A DNA stretch of 64,000 nucleotides, from assembly GCF_900172265.1 (NCBI RefSeq), contig NZ_FWFK01000004.1, positions 372,001 to 436,000 on the forward strand. The letters are read 5' to 3'. The notes below the pieces were generated by a model, which did no database searches, was not told the origin of the DNA, and saw nothing but the letters and a program-made list of their open reading frames with translations. Of the stretch, positions 1 to 7,116 are shown one piece after another. The stretch comes from Roseivivax jejudonensis. Its GTDB lineage: Bacteria; Pseudomonadota; Alphaproteobacteria; Rhodobacterales; Rhodobacteraceae. The position numbers and the translations under genes were made by a program. Position 1 is the stretch's first letter. Every line of letters starts with the position of its first letter.

Positions 1-41
1 TCGGCACGATTTTCCAGCTGTTCCAGCACGTCGACATCCAT
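1..41 (-). CDS. ArsR-family (BigR/SqrR-like) repressor, 5' fragment
   Basis: Only the first 13 codons are inside the window (start ATG at 41-39), reading M-D-V-D-V-L-E-Q-L-E-N-R-A. The product cannot be named from this alone. The call rests on context: it diverges from a YeeE/YedE pair and an ETHE1-like dioxygenase across a TATTAG/CTAATA palindrome. That is the layout of bigR/sqrR-controlled persulfide-detoxification operons in alphaproteobacteria. The short acidic N-terminus fits such ArsR proteins, whose HTH and sensor cysteines would lie outside the window. This is inference. Confidence 0.45.
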   Translation of the reverse strand, partial: MDVDVLEQLENRA

Positions 42-48
42 GTCATCA

Positions 49-86
49 AAATATTAGACTTTACTAATAAAGCAAGCACTAATATA
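49..86. promoter_or_regulatory. Palindromic operator/promoter of the persulfide locus
   Basis: ATATTAG (51-57), six bases, then CTAATAA (64-70) form an imperfect inverted repeat. A further CTAATAT half-site (79-85) pairs with the first arm at wider spacing. AT-rich TATTAG/CTAATA palindromes are the known operators of BigR/SqrR-type ArsR repressors. The element lies between two divergent starts and overlaps the only AT-rich, promoter-like stretch (TAATAT at 80-85), so repressor binding would block both directions. Confidence 0.6.
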
Positions 87-133
87 TGCGGCGTGGCCGG
101 GCGCTACCGCACGGCACCGACGCGGGAGACGCA

Positions 134-586
134 ATGGAACTGGACACCGCAACCGCCTTCACGCCACTCGCCTCGCTGGCCGGCGGCGTGCTCATCGGGC
201 TCAGTGCCGTCATGGTCATGGCCCTGTTCGGCCGGATCGCCGGCATCTCCGGAATCACGCGCGGCGTGATGGGCGCGCTGACGCCGGGCGCGGCCGGCAT
301 CGGCGATGCCGGCTGGCGGATCGGCTTCGTTCTCGGGCTGATCGCGGCGCCGCTGGCCGTCGCGACCGCCACCGGCGCCCTGCCCCGGCAGACCGTGCCG
401 GACGCCCTGCCGGGCATGGCGATCGCGGGGCTGGTCGTCGGCGTGGGCACCGCGCTCGGCTCGGGCTGCACCTCGGGGCACGGGGTCTGCGGGCTTGCCC
501 GGCTGTCGCCGAGGTCCTTCGCGGCGGTGGGCACCTTCATGGCAGCCGCGTTCGCGACCGTCTTCATCCTGCGTCACCTGGTCTGA
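134..586 (+). CDS. YeeE/YedE-family inner-membrane protein (first of pair)
   Basis: A 150-residue membrane protein of the YeeE/YedE (sulfur transport, PF04143) family. It has four or so hydrophobic segments and the family motif GSGCTSGHGVCGL near residues 112-124, whose conserved cysteine is thought to take part in passing thiosulfate or sulfane sulfur across the membrane. The start at 134 is chosen because GGGAG (124-128) precedes it at the right distance; an upstream in-frame ATG at 86 lies in the operator. It is the half-size form and works with the next gene as a pair. The operon then reads into an ETHE1-like dioxygenase, which points to export or handling of persulfide-derived sulfur. 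Confidence 0.85.
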   Translation: MELDTATAFTPLASLAGGVLIGLSAVMVMALFGRIAGISGITRGVMGALTPGAAGIGDAGWRIGFVLGLIAAPLAVATATGALPRQTVPDALPGMAIAGLVVGVGTALGSGCTSGHGVCGLARLSPRSFAAVGTFMAAAFATVFILRHLV

Positions 587-596
587 GGAGCGTCAC

Positions 597-1034
597 ATGC
601 GCAGCATAGCGGGATTTCTCGCCGGGCTCGTCTTCGGCCTCGGCCTCGTCGTTTCCGGCATGGCGGACCCGGCCAAGGTGCTCAATTTCCTCGACCTGTT
701 CGGCACGTGGGATCCGAGCCTCGCCTTCGTGATGGGCGGGGCGAGCGTCACGACATACGCGGGCTACCGCCTGACGTGGCGCCGCCCGGCGCCGGCGCTG
801 GCGTCCCGGTTCGACGTGCCGAGCGCCCGACAGATCGACGCGCCGCTGCTCACCGGCGCCGCGCTCTTCGGGATCGGCTGGGGCATCGGCGGCTTCTGCC
901 CCGGCCCCGCCCTCACCGCGCTGCCGATGGCCGCGCCCGGCACGCTGGTCTTCGTGCCGGCGATGCTTCTCGGGCTGTGGCTCGGCGGCCGCGCCAAAAC
1001 CGCGATGGAACGAACGTCAGGAGCGACCGCATGA
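597..1034 (+). CDS. YeeE/YedE-family inner-membrane protein (second of pair)
   Basis: A 145-residue partner of the preceding gene, again mostly hydrophobic helices. Its family motif is GGFCPGPALTAL near residues 101-112, with the conserved cysteine. TGAGGAG (584-590) is its ribosome site and overlaps the stop of the first half-protein. Its own stop overlaps the start of the dioxygenase (ATGA at 1031-1034), so the three are translationally coupled. Two half-length YeeE/YedE proteins beside a metallo-beta-lactamase-fold sulfur enzyme is the known bigR-blh-yeeE type arrangement. Confidence 0.85.
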   Translation: MRSIAGFLAGLVFGLGLVVSGMADPAKVLNFLDLFGTWDPSLAFVMGGASVTTYAGYRLTWRRPAPALASRFDVPSARQIDAPLLTGAALFGIGWGIGGFCPGPALTALPMAAPGTLVFVPAMLLGLWLGGRAKTAMERTSGATA

Positions 1035-1945
1035 CCGACAGCACCGACACCCGTATCGTCCGCCACTCCCCCTCGCGCGGGGCCGGAAGCCCGGACGTCT
1101 GGGGCATCTACGAGCCCGACACCGGCTCGATCCAGTACGTGTGCGCCGATCCGTCGACGCGCCAGGCCGCGCTGGTCGACGTCGTGCTGAACTACGACCC
1201 GCGCAGCGCGGCCACGTCGGAGGAGAGCCTCGAACAGGTCCTCGGCATCGTCGCGGACAACGGGCTGGAGGTCGCCTGGATCCTCGACACGCACCCCCAC
1301 GCCGATCACCTCATGGCGTCGGCCCGCCTTCACGAGAGGACCGGCGCACCCACCGCGATCGGCGAGAAGGTGCGCGAGATCGCCGATTTGTGGCGCGACC
1401 TCTACCATGCACCCGATGCGTTCGATCCCGACAGCGCGTTCTCCCGCCTCTTCGCGCATGGCGAGACCTTCGCGCTCGGCGATCTCGAGGTCGCGGTGAC
1501 GCTGTCGCCGGGGCATACGCTTGGCTCCATCACCTATCGCTGCGGCGATGCGGCGTTCGTGCACGATACCCTGATGCACGCCGACGTGGGCACCAGCCGC
1601 ACCGACTTTCCCGGTGGATCGGCCGCAATGCTGTGGGACTCGATCCAGGACATCCTGTCCCTGCCCGGGGACACCCGGCTCTTCGTCGGTCACGATTACG
1701 GCGGGCCGGACCGCGATGCGCCAGCGTGGGAAGCAACGGTGGCCGAGCACCGCGCCAACAACCCCCACGTGAAGGACGGCACCAAGCGCGAGGATTGGAT
1801 CGCCCGGCGCGAGGCGCGCGACGAAACCCTGCCGCTGCCCGACCGGATGCTCGCGGCGCTGCAGATCAACCTCGACGGCGGTCGCAAGCCCGCGCCCGAG
1901 GCCGACGGTCACAGCTACCTGAAGATCCCGCTCGACCGGTTCTGA
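1031..1945 (+). CDS. blh: Persulfide dioxygenase-like metallo-beta-lactamase protein (Blh/ETHE1 type)
   Basis: A 304-residue metallo-beta-lactamase-fold enzyme. It shows the metal motif THPHADH, the later ligands in GHTLGS and FVHDTLMH, and the C-terminal FVGHDY. This pattern belongs to the ETHE1/Blh group, iron enzymes that oxidise glutathione persulfide to sulfite. Relative to glyoxalase II it lacks the substrate-binding C-terminal helical domain. It starts inside the stop of the previous gene with AGGAG upstream at 1019-1023. Gene symbol and substrate are taken from operon context (repressor-operator, YeeE pair); other MBL hydrolase activities are not excluded by sequence. Confidence 0.85.
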   Translation: MTDSTDTRIVRHSPSRGAGSPDVWGIYEPDTGSIQYVCADPSTRQAALVDVVLNYDPRSAATSEESLEQVLGIVADNGLEVAWILDTHPHADHLMASARLHERTGAPTAIGEKVREIADLWRDLYHAPDAFDPDSAFSRLFAHGETFALGDLEVAVTLSPGHTLGSITYRCGDAAFVHDTLMHADVGTSRTDFPGGSAAMLWDSIQDILSLPGDTRLFVGHDYGGPDRDAPAWEATVAEHRANNPHVKDGTKREDWIARREARDETLPLPDRMLAALQINLDGGRKPAPEADGHSYLKIPLDRF

Positions 1946-1949
1946 TGCA

Positions 1950-2513
1950 CTAGCGTGTGACGTAGCGCGCGGCGATGTCGGCAACGCGGTCGGGCGCGAG
2001 GATTGGCGGCACGAGCGTCAGGAAGCCGCCGTCGCCGTCGAGCAGGTAGATGTGGCTGCCATGCGCGTAGACGGGTGCCCCGGCCGGGTCGTGGAACAGC
2101 ACCTCGATCTCGACGCCGAAGAGATCGCGGGTCGCGGCGAGCGCGGCCGCGTCGCCCGTCAGGCCGACGAACTCCGGGTGATGCAGGCGCAGCTTGGCCC
2201 CCATCGTGCCGACGGCGTCCCGCTCCGGATCGATTGTGACCATGACCGGAACCGCCGCGATGCCATCGCGGGCCAGCATGTCCGCCGCAGCCCCCATGAG
2301 CGGCAACGCCGCCGAACAGATCTGCTCGCAAATGGCGTAGCCGAAGAACAGCAGCTGCACATCCGCGCCCGGCGCGCGTTCCGTCCGGGTTGCGCCGCTG
2401 TCATCGACGAGCGTGAACGGCCCGCCGAGCGTGATCGGAAACGGCGCGGGCGCTGTCTCCGCCGCCGCCGCCCCGGTCGACAGCAGAGCAAGGAGCGCGA
2501 GCGCGCGGATCAT
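1950..2513 (-). CDS. SCO1/SenC-like thioredoxin-fold protein
   Basis: A 187-residue exported protein with an N-terminal signal peptide (cleavage after about residue 18). The thioredoxin-like body carries the SCO motif CEQIC (C62, C66) and a histidine in the position of the third copper ligand (H151, in YAHGSHIYL). SCO proteins deliver copper to the CuA site of cytochrome oxidase or act as thiol-disulfide reductases. It is the last gene of a three-gene operon; its ATG overlaps the stop of the gene before it by four bases. It ends five bases from the convergent dioxygenase gene. The two upstream genes also encode exported CxxxC proteins, suggesting shared copper or thiol work. Confidence 0.8.
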   Translation of the reverse strand: MIRALALLALLSTGAAAAETAPAPFPITLGGPFTLVDDSGATRTERAPGADVQLLFFGYAICEQICSAALPLMGAAADMLARDGIAAVPVMVTIDPERDAVGTMGAKLRLHHPEFVGLTGDAAALAATRDLFGVEIEVLFHDPAGAPVYAHGSHIYLLDGDGGFLTLVPPILAPDRVADIAARYVTR

Positions 2514-3088
2514 TCCACGCCCAGCCAGTCACGCACGAAGGCATCCTCGGCCTCCGGGCCGAGCCCGAGCCAGCCCTCTTCCTCGATCTCGGCGGTAACT
2601 CTCGGATCGCGGCGGAACCACGGCCCCTCGCCCGCGACCGACGGGTTCTCCCGCGCCCACACCTCTGTGAACCTGTTGGTCTCGGTCCATTCCTCTTCGG
2701 ACAGACGACGGATGCGCTGCACCTGGTAGACGTTGGTGGCGCCGATCTCCGGGTTCTCGATCAGCAGGCCGTCGACCTCCACGGTCTCGCCGCAATACGG
2801 CGCGAGATCCGCGACCGCGCCGCTGAACACGGTTTCGCGGTTCTTCAGCGGCATCACCAGCACCCCGTCTGCCTGCCGTTCCAGCGCCAGTTGCCGGCCC
2901 GGCGCGCACTCTTGGTCGCACGCGCCCGCAAGAAGACACAGCGGATCGACGACCGCGGCCTCGAACCGCGCTTTCTGTTCGCCGAAGAGGCCCCACTCGC
3001 TTGCCTCGGAACCGTCGGAGAAGTCCTGCGCCGCGGTCGGGACCGCCGGCGCCGCGATCAGGCTGAGGATCGTAAGTAGCTGCCGCAT
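2510..3088 (-). CDS. Exported cysteine-containing protein of unknown function
   Basis: A 192-residue protein with a clear signal peptide (cleavage after about residue 20, AA-QD). The mature part has four cysteines: C51, then C57-x3-C61 in CDQEC, and C99 in PYCGE. I do not recognise the family. The C-terminal half is acidic and Trp-rich (EGPWF, EEGWLG). It has GGAG eight bases before the start, follows the upstream gene with a one-base gap and overlaps the SCO-like gene, so all three are one transcript. The CxxxC shared with its neighbours is the best clue to a metal or redox role in the periplasm. Confidence 0.7.
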   Translation of the reverse strand: MRQLLTILSLIAAPAVPTAAQDFSDGSEASEWGLFGEQKARFEAAVVDPLCLLAGACDQECAPGRQLALERQADGVLVMPLKNRETVFSGAVADLAPYCGETVEVDGLLIENPEIGATNVYQVQRIRRLSEEEWTETNRFTEVWARENPSVAGEGPWFRRDPRVTAEIEEEGWLGLGPEAEDAFVRDWLGVE

Positions 3089-3089
3089 G

Positions 3090-3572
3090 TCACTGCTCCA
3101 CCGCGTCGTCGGGGATCGCGAAGCCCGGCACCACGCCGTAATCTTCGTGGTTGAGGTTCGTGATGTCCTGATCGCTCACCACTGTCTCGACCAGGATGTA
3201 CCGCAGCCCGTCACGCTCGTAGGCCAGTCCCTCTGCGGTGACGGTGTGCGACGCGAGGTTCAGCGCCGTGTCTCCGCCGGCGAGCTGGTCCGTTCCGGGC
3301 AGTTTGAGCACCATGTAGACCTCGCCCTCGGGCGTCAGCAGGCCGACCGGGATGCCGCCCGCCGAACACCACAACGCGCAGGTATGATGCGCCGATCCCA
3401 CGACCGCGTCGGGGCCGCCCATGACACCCGAGTAATAGCACCACGTGTCGATGATCTCGCCCTCGACGGTGATCCGCTCGCCGTCCTGCGCAGAGGCGCC
3501 GGCCGCGAAACCGGCTGAAAGCATTGCCGCAAGCGCCGCGCCGATCCGTTTTGTGTCTCCGCATCGCGTCAT
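3090..3572 (-). CDS. Exported small Cys/His protein, unknown family
   Basis: A 160-residue exported protein. The start at 3572 is preferred over an upstream in-frame ATG (3743) because GGGAGG precedes it and a signal peptide follows directly (cleavage near ASA-QD). The mature chain begins with a beta-rich segment VEGEIIDTWCYY (C45) followed by AHHTCALWC (H62, H63, C65, C69), then GGIPVGLL and repeated strands, compatible with a small OB-like fold with a metal or disulfide site; the fold is inferred. It is the first gene of the operon that ends with the SCO-like protein. Function is unknown. Confidence 0.7.
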   Translation of the reverse strand: MTRCGDTKRIGAALAAMLSAGFAAGASAQDGERITVEGEIIDTWCYYSGVMGGPDAVVGSAHHTCALWCSAGGIPVGLLTPEGEVYMVLKLPGTDQLAGGDTALNLASHTVTAEGLAYERDGLRYILVETVVSDQDITNLNHEDYGVVPGFAIPDDAVEQ

Positions 3573-3741
3573 CCGCGTGCCTCCCGCTTCGATTGCGTTC
3601 CGAGAACGGTATCGCGAATGCGCGTTACAGAGGCTGACGAATTCGTGGCCCGCGCAACAGCGTCCGTGAGCCCGGGCGCGAGTCTTGAAAGCGGCGCCGA
3701 TTTCCAAGATATAGCGGGAAGACCGACTGGAGGGATCTCCC

Positions 3742-4053
3742 ATGCGTGCGCGAATCTATCAGCCAGCGAAAACCGCCATGTCCTCGGGCCGCGCCGGGAC
3801 GAAGCACTGGGTGCTCGAATTCCTGCCCGAAAGCGCGCGGCGGGTCGATCCACTGATGGGCTGGACGTCGTCGGACGACACCCAGGCGCAGGTCCGGATC
3901 CGCTTTGCCACCCGCGAAGAGGCCGAGGAATACGCCCGCGACCACGGCATCGAGGCCGACATCCTCGAGCCCAAGCGCCGCCGCACGAACGTGCGCTCGC
4001 GCGGCTATGCCGAGAACTTCGCCTTCGACCGCCGCGGCGCCTGGACCCACTGA
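3742..4053 (+). CDS. Complex I accessory subunit, NDUFS4-type (ETC complex I subunit)
   Basis: A 103-residue soluble protein of the PF04800 family, homologous to mitochondrial NDUFS4 and present as a single small gene in many alphaproteobacteria. The N-terminal stretch R-A-R-I-Y-Q-P-A-K, the central W-x-L-E-F and the C-terminal [10 protein letters not shown] pattern are typical. It peripherally stabilises the NADH-oxidising arm of respiratory complex I on the cytoplasmic side. GGAGGG (3730-3735) gives a good ribosome site. It is monocistronic here and not next to nuo genes, which is the usual situation. Confidence 0.9.
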   Translation: MRARIYQPAKTAMSSGRAGTKHWVLEFLPESARRVDPLMGWTSSDDTQAQVRIRFATREEAEEYARDHGIEADILEPKRRRTNVRSRGYAENFAFDRRGAWTH

Positions 4054-4149
4054 CCGCCGCCGCGCCGACCTGCGCTTCGTCAATCTGCGACTCTCACGAC
4101 ATGACCGCGCGCGCCTGATCCGGCGCGAGCGTGCCTGCCCGCGCTGTCC

Positions 4150-4163
4150 TTGACGCAGATCAA
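4150..4163 (+). promoter_or_regulatory. FNR/FnrL box upstream of bchE
   Basis: TTGAC-GCAG-ATCAA matches the FNR dyad TTGAT-N4-ATCAA at nine of ten positions and resembles FnrL sites of Rhodobacter. Its centre lies 59 bases before the bchE start. If it acts as a class II activator site (centre at -41.5), transcription would begin near 4198. Oxygen-responsive activation of bchE by FnrL is known in related phototrophs. Confidence 0.75.
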
Positions 4164-4179
4164 GGCCGAGCCGAGGGCC

Positions 4180-4203
4180 CTCTGTAAACCTGGGTTTACA
4201 GAG
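4180..4203 (+). promoter_or_regulatory. PpsR/CrtJ-type palindrome (TGT-N12-ACA) at bchE promoter
   Basis: Two perfect 11-base arms, CTCTGTAAACC and GGTTTACAGAG, are separated by TG. They contain TGT (4183-4185) and ACA (4198-4200) exactly 12 bases apart, the PpsR/CrtJ consensus. The site begins 16 bases after the FnrL box and ends within the bchE SD sequence. With a start near 4198 it would cover the -10 region, as expected for an aerobic repressor of a bacteriochlorophyll gene. Confidence 0.8.
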
Positions 4204-4215
4204 GAGAGGCATGCC

Positions 4216-5841
4216 ATGCGGATCTTGTTCATCCACCCGAATTACCGCTCCGGCGGCGCGGAGATTGCCGGAACCTGGCCGCCGGCCTGGGTCGCGTACC
4301 TCTCCGGTCACCTGCGGCAGGCCGGGTTCGACGACATCCACTTCATCGACGCGATGACCGACGACATTCCGGACGCCGAGCTCGCGCGCCGCATGGCCGA
4401 GCTGCGTCCCGACGTGGTCGGCGTCACCGCCATCACGCCGTCGATCTACCGTGCCGAGGACGCGCTGCGGATCGCGCGCGACACCGTTCCTGACGCGGTC
4501 CGTGTGCTGGGCGGCGTGCACGCCACCTTCATGTTCCGGCAGGTCCTGTCCGAGGCGCCGTGGATCGACGTGATCGTGCGGGGCGAAGGCGAAGAGGTCT
4601 GCGCCGCGCTTTTCACCGCCATCGCGGAGGGCCGCTGGCCGTCCGACCGGACACGGATAAGCGGCCTCGCCTATCGTGACGGCGACGAAATCGTCGCCAC
4701 ACCGGCAGCCGGCACGGTCAAGGACCTGTCGCGCATCCGGCCCGACTGGTCGATCCTCGAATGGGAGAAATACGTCTACATCCCGCTCAACACCCGCGTC
4801 GCGATCCCGAACCTCGCGCGCGGCTGTCCATTCACCTGCTCGTTCTGTTCGCAGTGGAAGTTCTGGCGCGACTACCGCGTGCGCGATCCGAAGGACGTGG
4901 TGGACGAGATCGAGGATCTGGTGGACCGCCACGGCGTCGGCTTTTTCATCCTCGCCGACGAGGAACCCACGATCAATCGCAAGAAGTTCGTGGCCTTCTG
5001 CGAGGAGCTGATCGCCCGCGGACTGCCCGACAAGGTCACCTGGGGGATCAACACCCGGGTCACCGACATCTATCGCGACCGGGAGCTTCTGAGCTTCTAC
5101 CGCCGCGCCGGACTTGTTCACGTCTCGCTGGGAACCGAGGCCGCCGCACAGATGAAGCTCGACCGGTTCAACAAGGAAACACGGGTCGACGAGAACAAGA
5201 CCGCTATCCGCCTGTTGCGCGAGGCCGACATCCTCGTCGAGGCGCAGTTCATCGTCGGCCTCGACAACGAGACGCCGGAGACGCTCGAGGAAACCTACCG
5301 GATGGCGTGGGACTGGCAGCCGGACCTCGCGAACTGGTCGATGTACACGCCCTGGCCGTTCACGCCGCTGTTCCAGGAATTGCGCGACCAGGTCGAGGTG
5401 CACGACTTCAGCAAGTACAACTTCGTCACGCCGATCATGAAGCCGGCGGCGATGGAGCGCGGCGAACTCCTCGACGGGGTGATGAAGAACTATCGCCGCT
5501 TCTACATGCGCAAGGCGCTGTTCCACTATCCGTGGCGCGGCACCGGGTTCCGCCGGCGCTACCTGCTCGGCTGCCTCTACGCGTTCATGAAGGCCGGTTT
5601 CGCGCGCACGTTCTACGATCTCGGCAAGGCCGGGTACTGGGGGCCGCAGACGAAGAACTCGGTCGATTTCCACTTCGACGACACACGCCAGATCGCCGAC
5701 GCACAGCTCGCAGACTGGGAGGCCGCAGCGGACCGCGCCGCGCGCGCCACCGAACGCCGCGAGGCGCTGCGCCAGCAAATGAAGGACCGCGCCGAAGCCC
5801 GCGCCTGCGGCGGCGGAACCCGGCAGATGGAGGACAGCTGA
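4216..5841 (+). CDS. bchE: Mg-protoporphyrin IX monomethyl ester anaerobic oxidative cyclase
   Basis: A 541-residue B12-binding radical SAM enzyme that forms ring E of bacteriochlorophyll without oxygen. The N-terminal cobalamin-binding domain (about 1-140, with PNYRSGG and VLGGVHATF) is followed by the radical SAM core with C204-x3-C208-x2-C211 in GCPFTCSFC and the adjoining [10 protein letters not shown]. The C-terminal part has [17 protein letters not shown], typical of BchE. The start at 4216 follows GAGGAGAGG (4201-4209); the in-frame ATG at 4150 falls in the FnrL box. It is followed two bases later by bchJ. FnrL and PpsR-type sites upstream suggest expression only at low oxygen. Confidence 0.93.
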   Translation: MRILFIHPNYRSGGAEIAGTWPPAWVAYLSGHLRQAGFDDIHFIDAMTDDIPDAELARRMAELRPDVVGVTAITPSIYRAEDALRIARDTVPDAVRVLGGVHATFMFRQVLSEAPWIDVIVRGEGEEVCAALFTAIAEGRWPSDRTRISGLAYRDGDEIVATPAAGTVKDLSRIRPDWSILEWEKYVYIPLNTRVAIPNLARGCPFTCSFCSQWKFWRDYRVRDPKDVVDEIEDLVDRHGVGFFILADEEPTINRKKFVAFCEELIARGLPDKVTWGINTRVTDIYRDRELLSFYRRAGLVHVSLGTEAAAQMKLDRFNKETRVDENKTAIRLLREADILVEAQFIVGLDNETPETLEETYRMAWDWQPDLANWSMYTPWPFTPLFQELRDQVEVHDFSKYNFVTPIMKPAAMERGELLDGVMKNYRRFYMRKALFHYPWRGTGFRRRYLLGCLYAFMKAGFARTFYDLGKAGYWGPQTKNSVDFHFDDTRQIADAQLADWEAAADRAARATERREALRQQMKDRAEARACGGGTRQMEDS

Positions 5842-5843
5842 CC

Positions 5844-6560
5844 ATGCCCGACGGTGCGGCGCCCCCGGCCCGCATCGGGCCGAACGCGGTTCTCCAGCTT
5901 TTGGCGGTGCTCGACGCGCGTGGCGATGCGACCGCACGCGACCGCGTCCTCGCGCGGGCGGGCCTCGACGCCCTGCCGTCAGGCGACGCGATGATCGCGG
6001 AGGACATGGCCGTCCGCCTGCATCATGCCCTGCGCCACGAACTCCCGCAGGAGGCGCCGTCGATCTTGCGCGACGCCGGACGACGCACGGCCGACTACCT
6101 CCTCGCCCACCGGATCCCGCGCGCGGCGCACCGGCTGCTTCGCGCGCTGCCGCCGCCGCTGTCCGCGCGTCTCCTGACGGCGGCGATCTCGCGTCATGCG
6201 TGGACGTTCGCGGGCTCGGGCCGCTTCCGTGCCATCCGGCGCGACCGCTTTGAGATCGCCGACAACGCCTTCGCGCGCGGCGTCTCGGCGGACCACGCGC
6301 TGTGCGTCTGGCACGAAGCGGTCTTTGCGCGGCTCTACGGCGAGCTCGTCGCGTCCGACATCGTCTGTATCGAGACCGCCTGCGCCGCCCGCGACCCGGG
6401 GGGTGTCTGCCGCTTCGAGTTGACGCTCGGACACGCTCTGCATCGAGATGACCAGATCGGCGCGCCGTTCGAACCGCTCAAGACAGGCTGTCCGACACGA
6501 CCGGGCGCACGGTCGCGCCGTCGCCGACACGAGGGAGGACAAGGATGCAACGGACCCTGA
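5844..6560 (+). CDS. bchJ: BchJ, bacteriochlorophyll biosynthesis protein with 4VR domain
   Basis: A 238-residue protein. The C-terminal half is a 4-vinyl-reductase-like (V4R) domain with the pattern FARGVSADHALCVWHEAVFARLY and several cysteines (CIETACAA, GGVCRFEL). BchJ was first called the 8-vinyl reductase; in related species it appears instead to bind and channel early Mg-porphyrin substrates. It follows bchE by two bases, with GGAGG at 5829-5833 inside the end of bchE. The bchE-bchJ order is the same as in Rhodobacter. No other photosynthesis genes lie in this window. Confidence 0.88.
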   Translation: MPDGAAPPARIGPNAVLQLLAVLDARGDATARDRVLARAGLDALPSGDAMIAEDMAVRLHHALRHELPQEAPSILRDAGRRTADYLLAHRIPRAAHRLLRALPPPLSARLLTAAISRHAWTFAGSGRFRAIRRDRFEIADNAFARGVSADHALCVWHEAVFARLYGELVASDIVCIETACAARDPGGVCRFELTLGHALHRDDQIGAPFEPLKTGCPTRPGARSRRRRHEGGQGCNGP

Positions 6561-6787
6561 GGATCGGACTACTCGCGTCGCCGTTGCCGGCGAACCGCGG
6601 CGACGCCCCAAAGGCCGGGCCCGCCACCGCCCGTTCGCATGCCCGCGCCGTCGAGCGGATCCTGCAGACCTACCCCGCGCCTGTCTGCCCGGACCTCGAG
6701 CCCGCCGCCATCGGCCACCTCGCCCGCACAGCCCTGCACGCCGTCGCCGCCGAACACGCGGCGCGCGCGCGGCTCACGACCCGGTGA
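6545..6787 (+). CDS. Small protein downstream of bchJ, unknown
   Basis: An 80-codon reading frame that starts 16 bases before the bchJ stop. A strong SD sequence, GGGAGG (6533-6538), lies six bases before the ATG, which is the main reason to list it. The sequence is Ala/Arg-rich, with a basic amphipathic C-terminal part (ARTALHAVAAEHAARARL) and one cysteine in YPAPVCPDLEP. I recognise no family. High GC makes chance frames common, so it may be spurious; if real, it would be co-regulated with bchEJ. Confidence 0.45.
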   Translation: MQRTLRIGLLASPLPANRGDAPKAGPATARSHARAVERILQTYPAPVCPDLEPAAIGHLARTALHAVAAEHAARARLTTR

Positions 6788-6828
6788 CGGGTCCGTTCCA
6801 TCGCCGGCCTTTTGCCTTGGTTGAGAGC

Positions 6829-6905
6829 TGGCGATCCCTTGAGGACTCGAACCCCAAACCTGCTGATTAGAAGTCAGCTGCTCTATCCAGTTGAGCTAAG
6901 GGACC
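6829..6905 (-). tRNA. tRNA-Arg (anticodon UCU)
   Basis: A 77-base gene including an encoded CCA. On the minus strand the acceptor arm starts GGTCCCT and pairs with AGGGATC. The anticodon loop reads CTTCTAA (anticodon TCT), and the T loop is TTCGAGT with a five-base-pair stem TGGGG/CCTCA. It reads AGA codons, rare in this GC-rich genome. It lies between the bchEJ region and katG. Confidence 0.95.
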
Positions 6906-7116
6906 GCTGAGGTCCTCTTGCCGCGAAACCGGGGCGTTTGGCAAGCGGCCCGCCCGAGGCGCGGGGGGCATCACAAACGCGGGTTCGGACTGGCCGGCGC
7001 TGTCGCGCGCTCCATGTCGCGCGCCGTGAGGGGTGCGCCCGGGGGGCGGCATCTTCGACCGGCGACGCGGCGCCGTGCCGCCGGTTTCGGCACCAGCGAC
7101 GGAAAGGATTCCTCCG

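Noticed and set aside
3625-5937. A 770-codon minus-strand frame over bchE
   Set aside because: Shadow of bchE; no domain resemblance and it crosses two plus-strand genes with good SD sequences.
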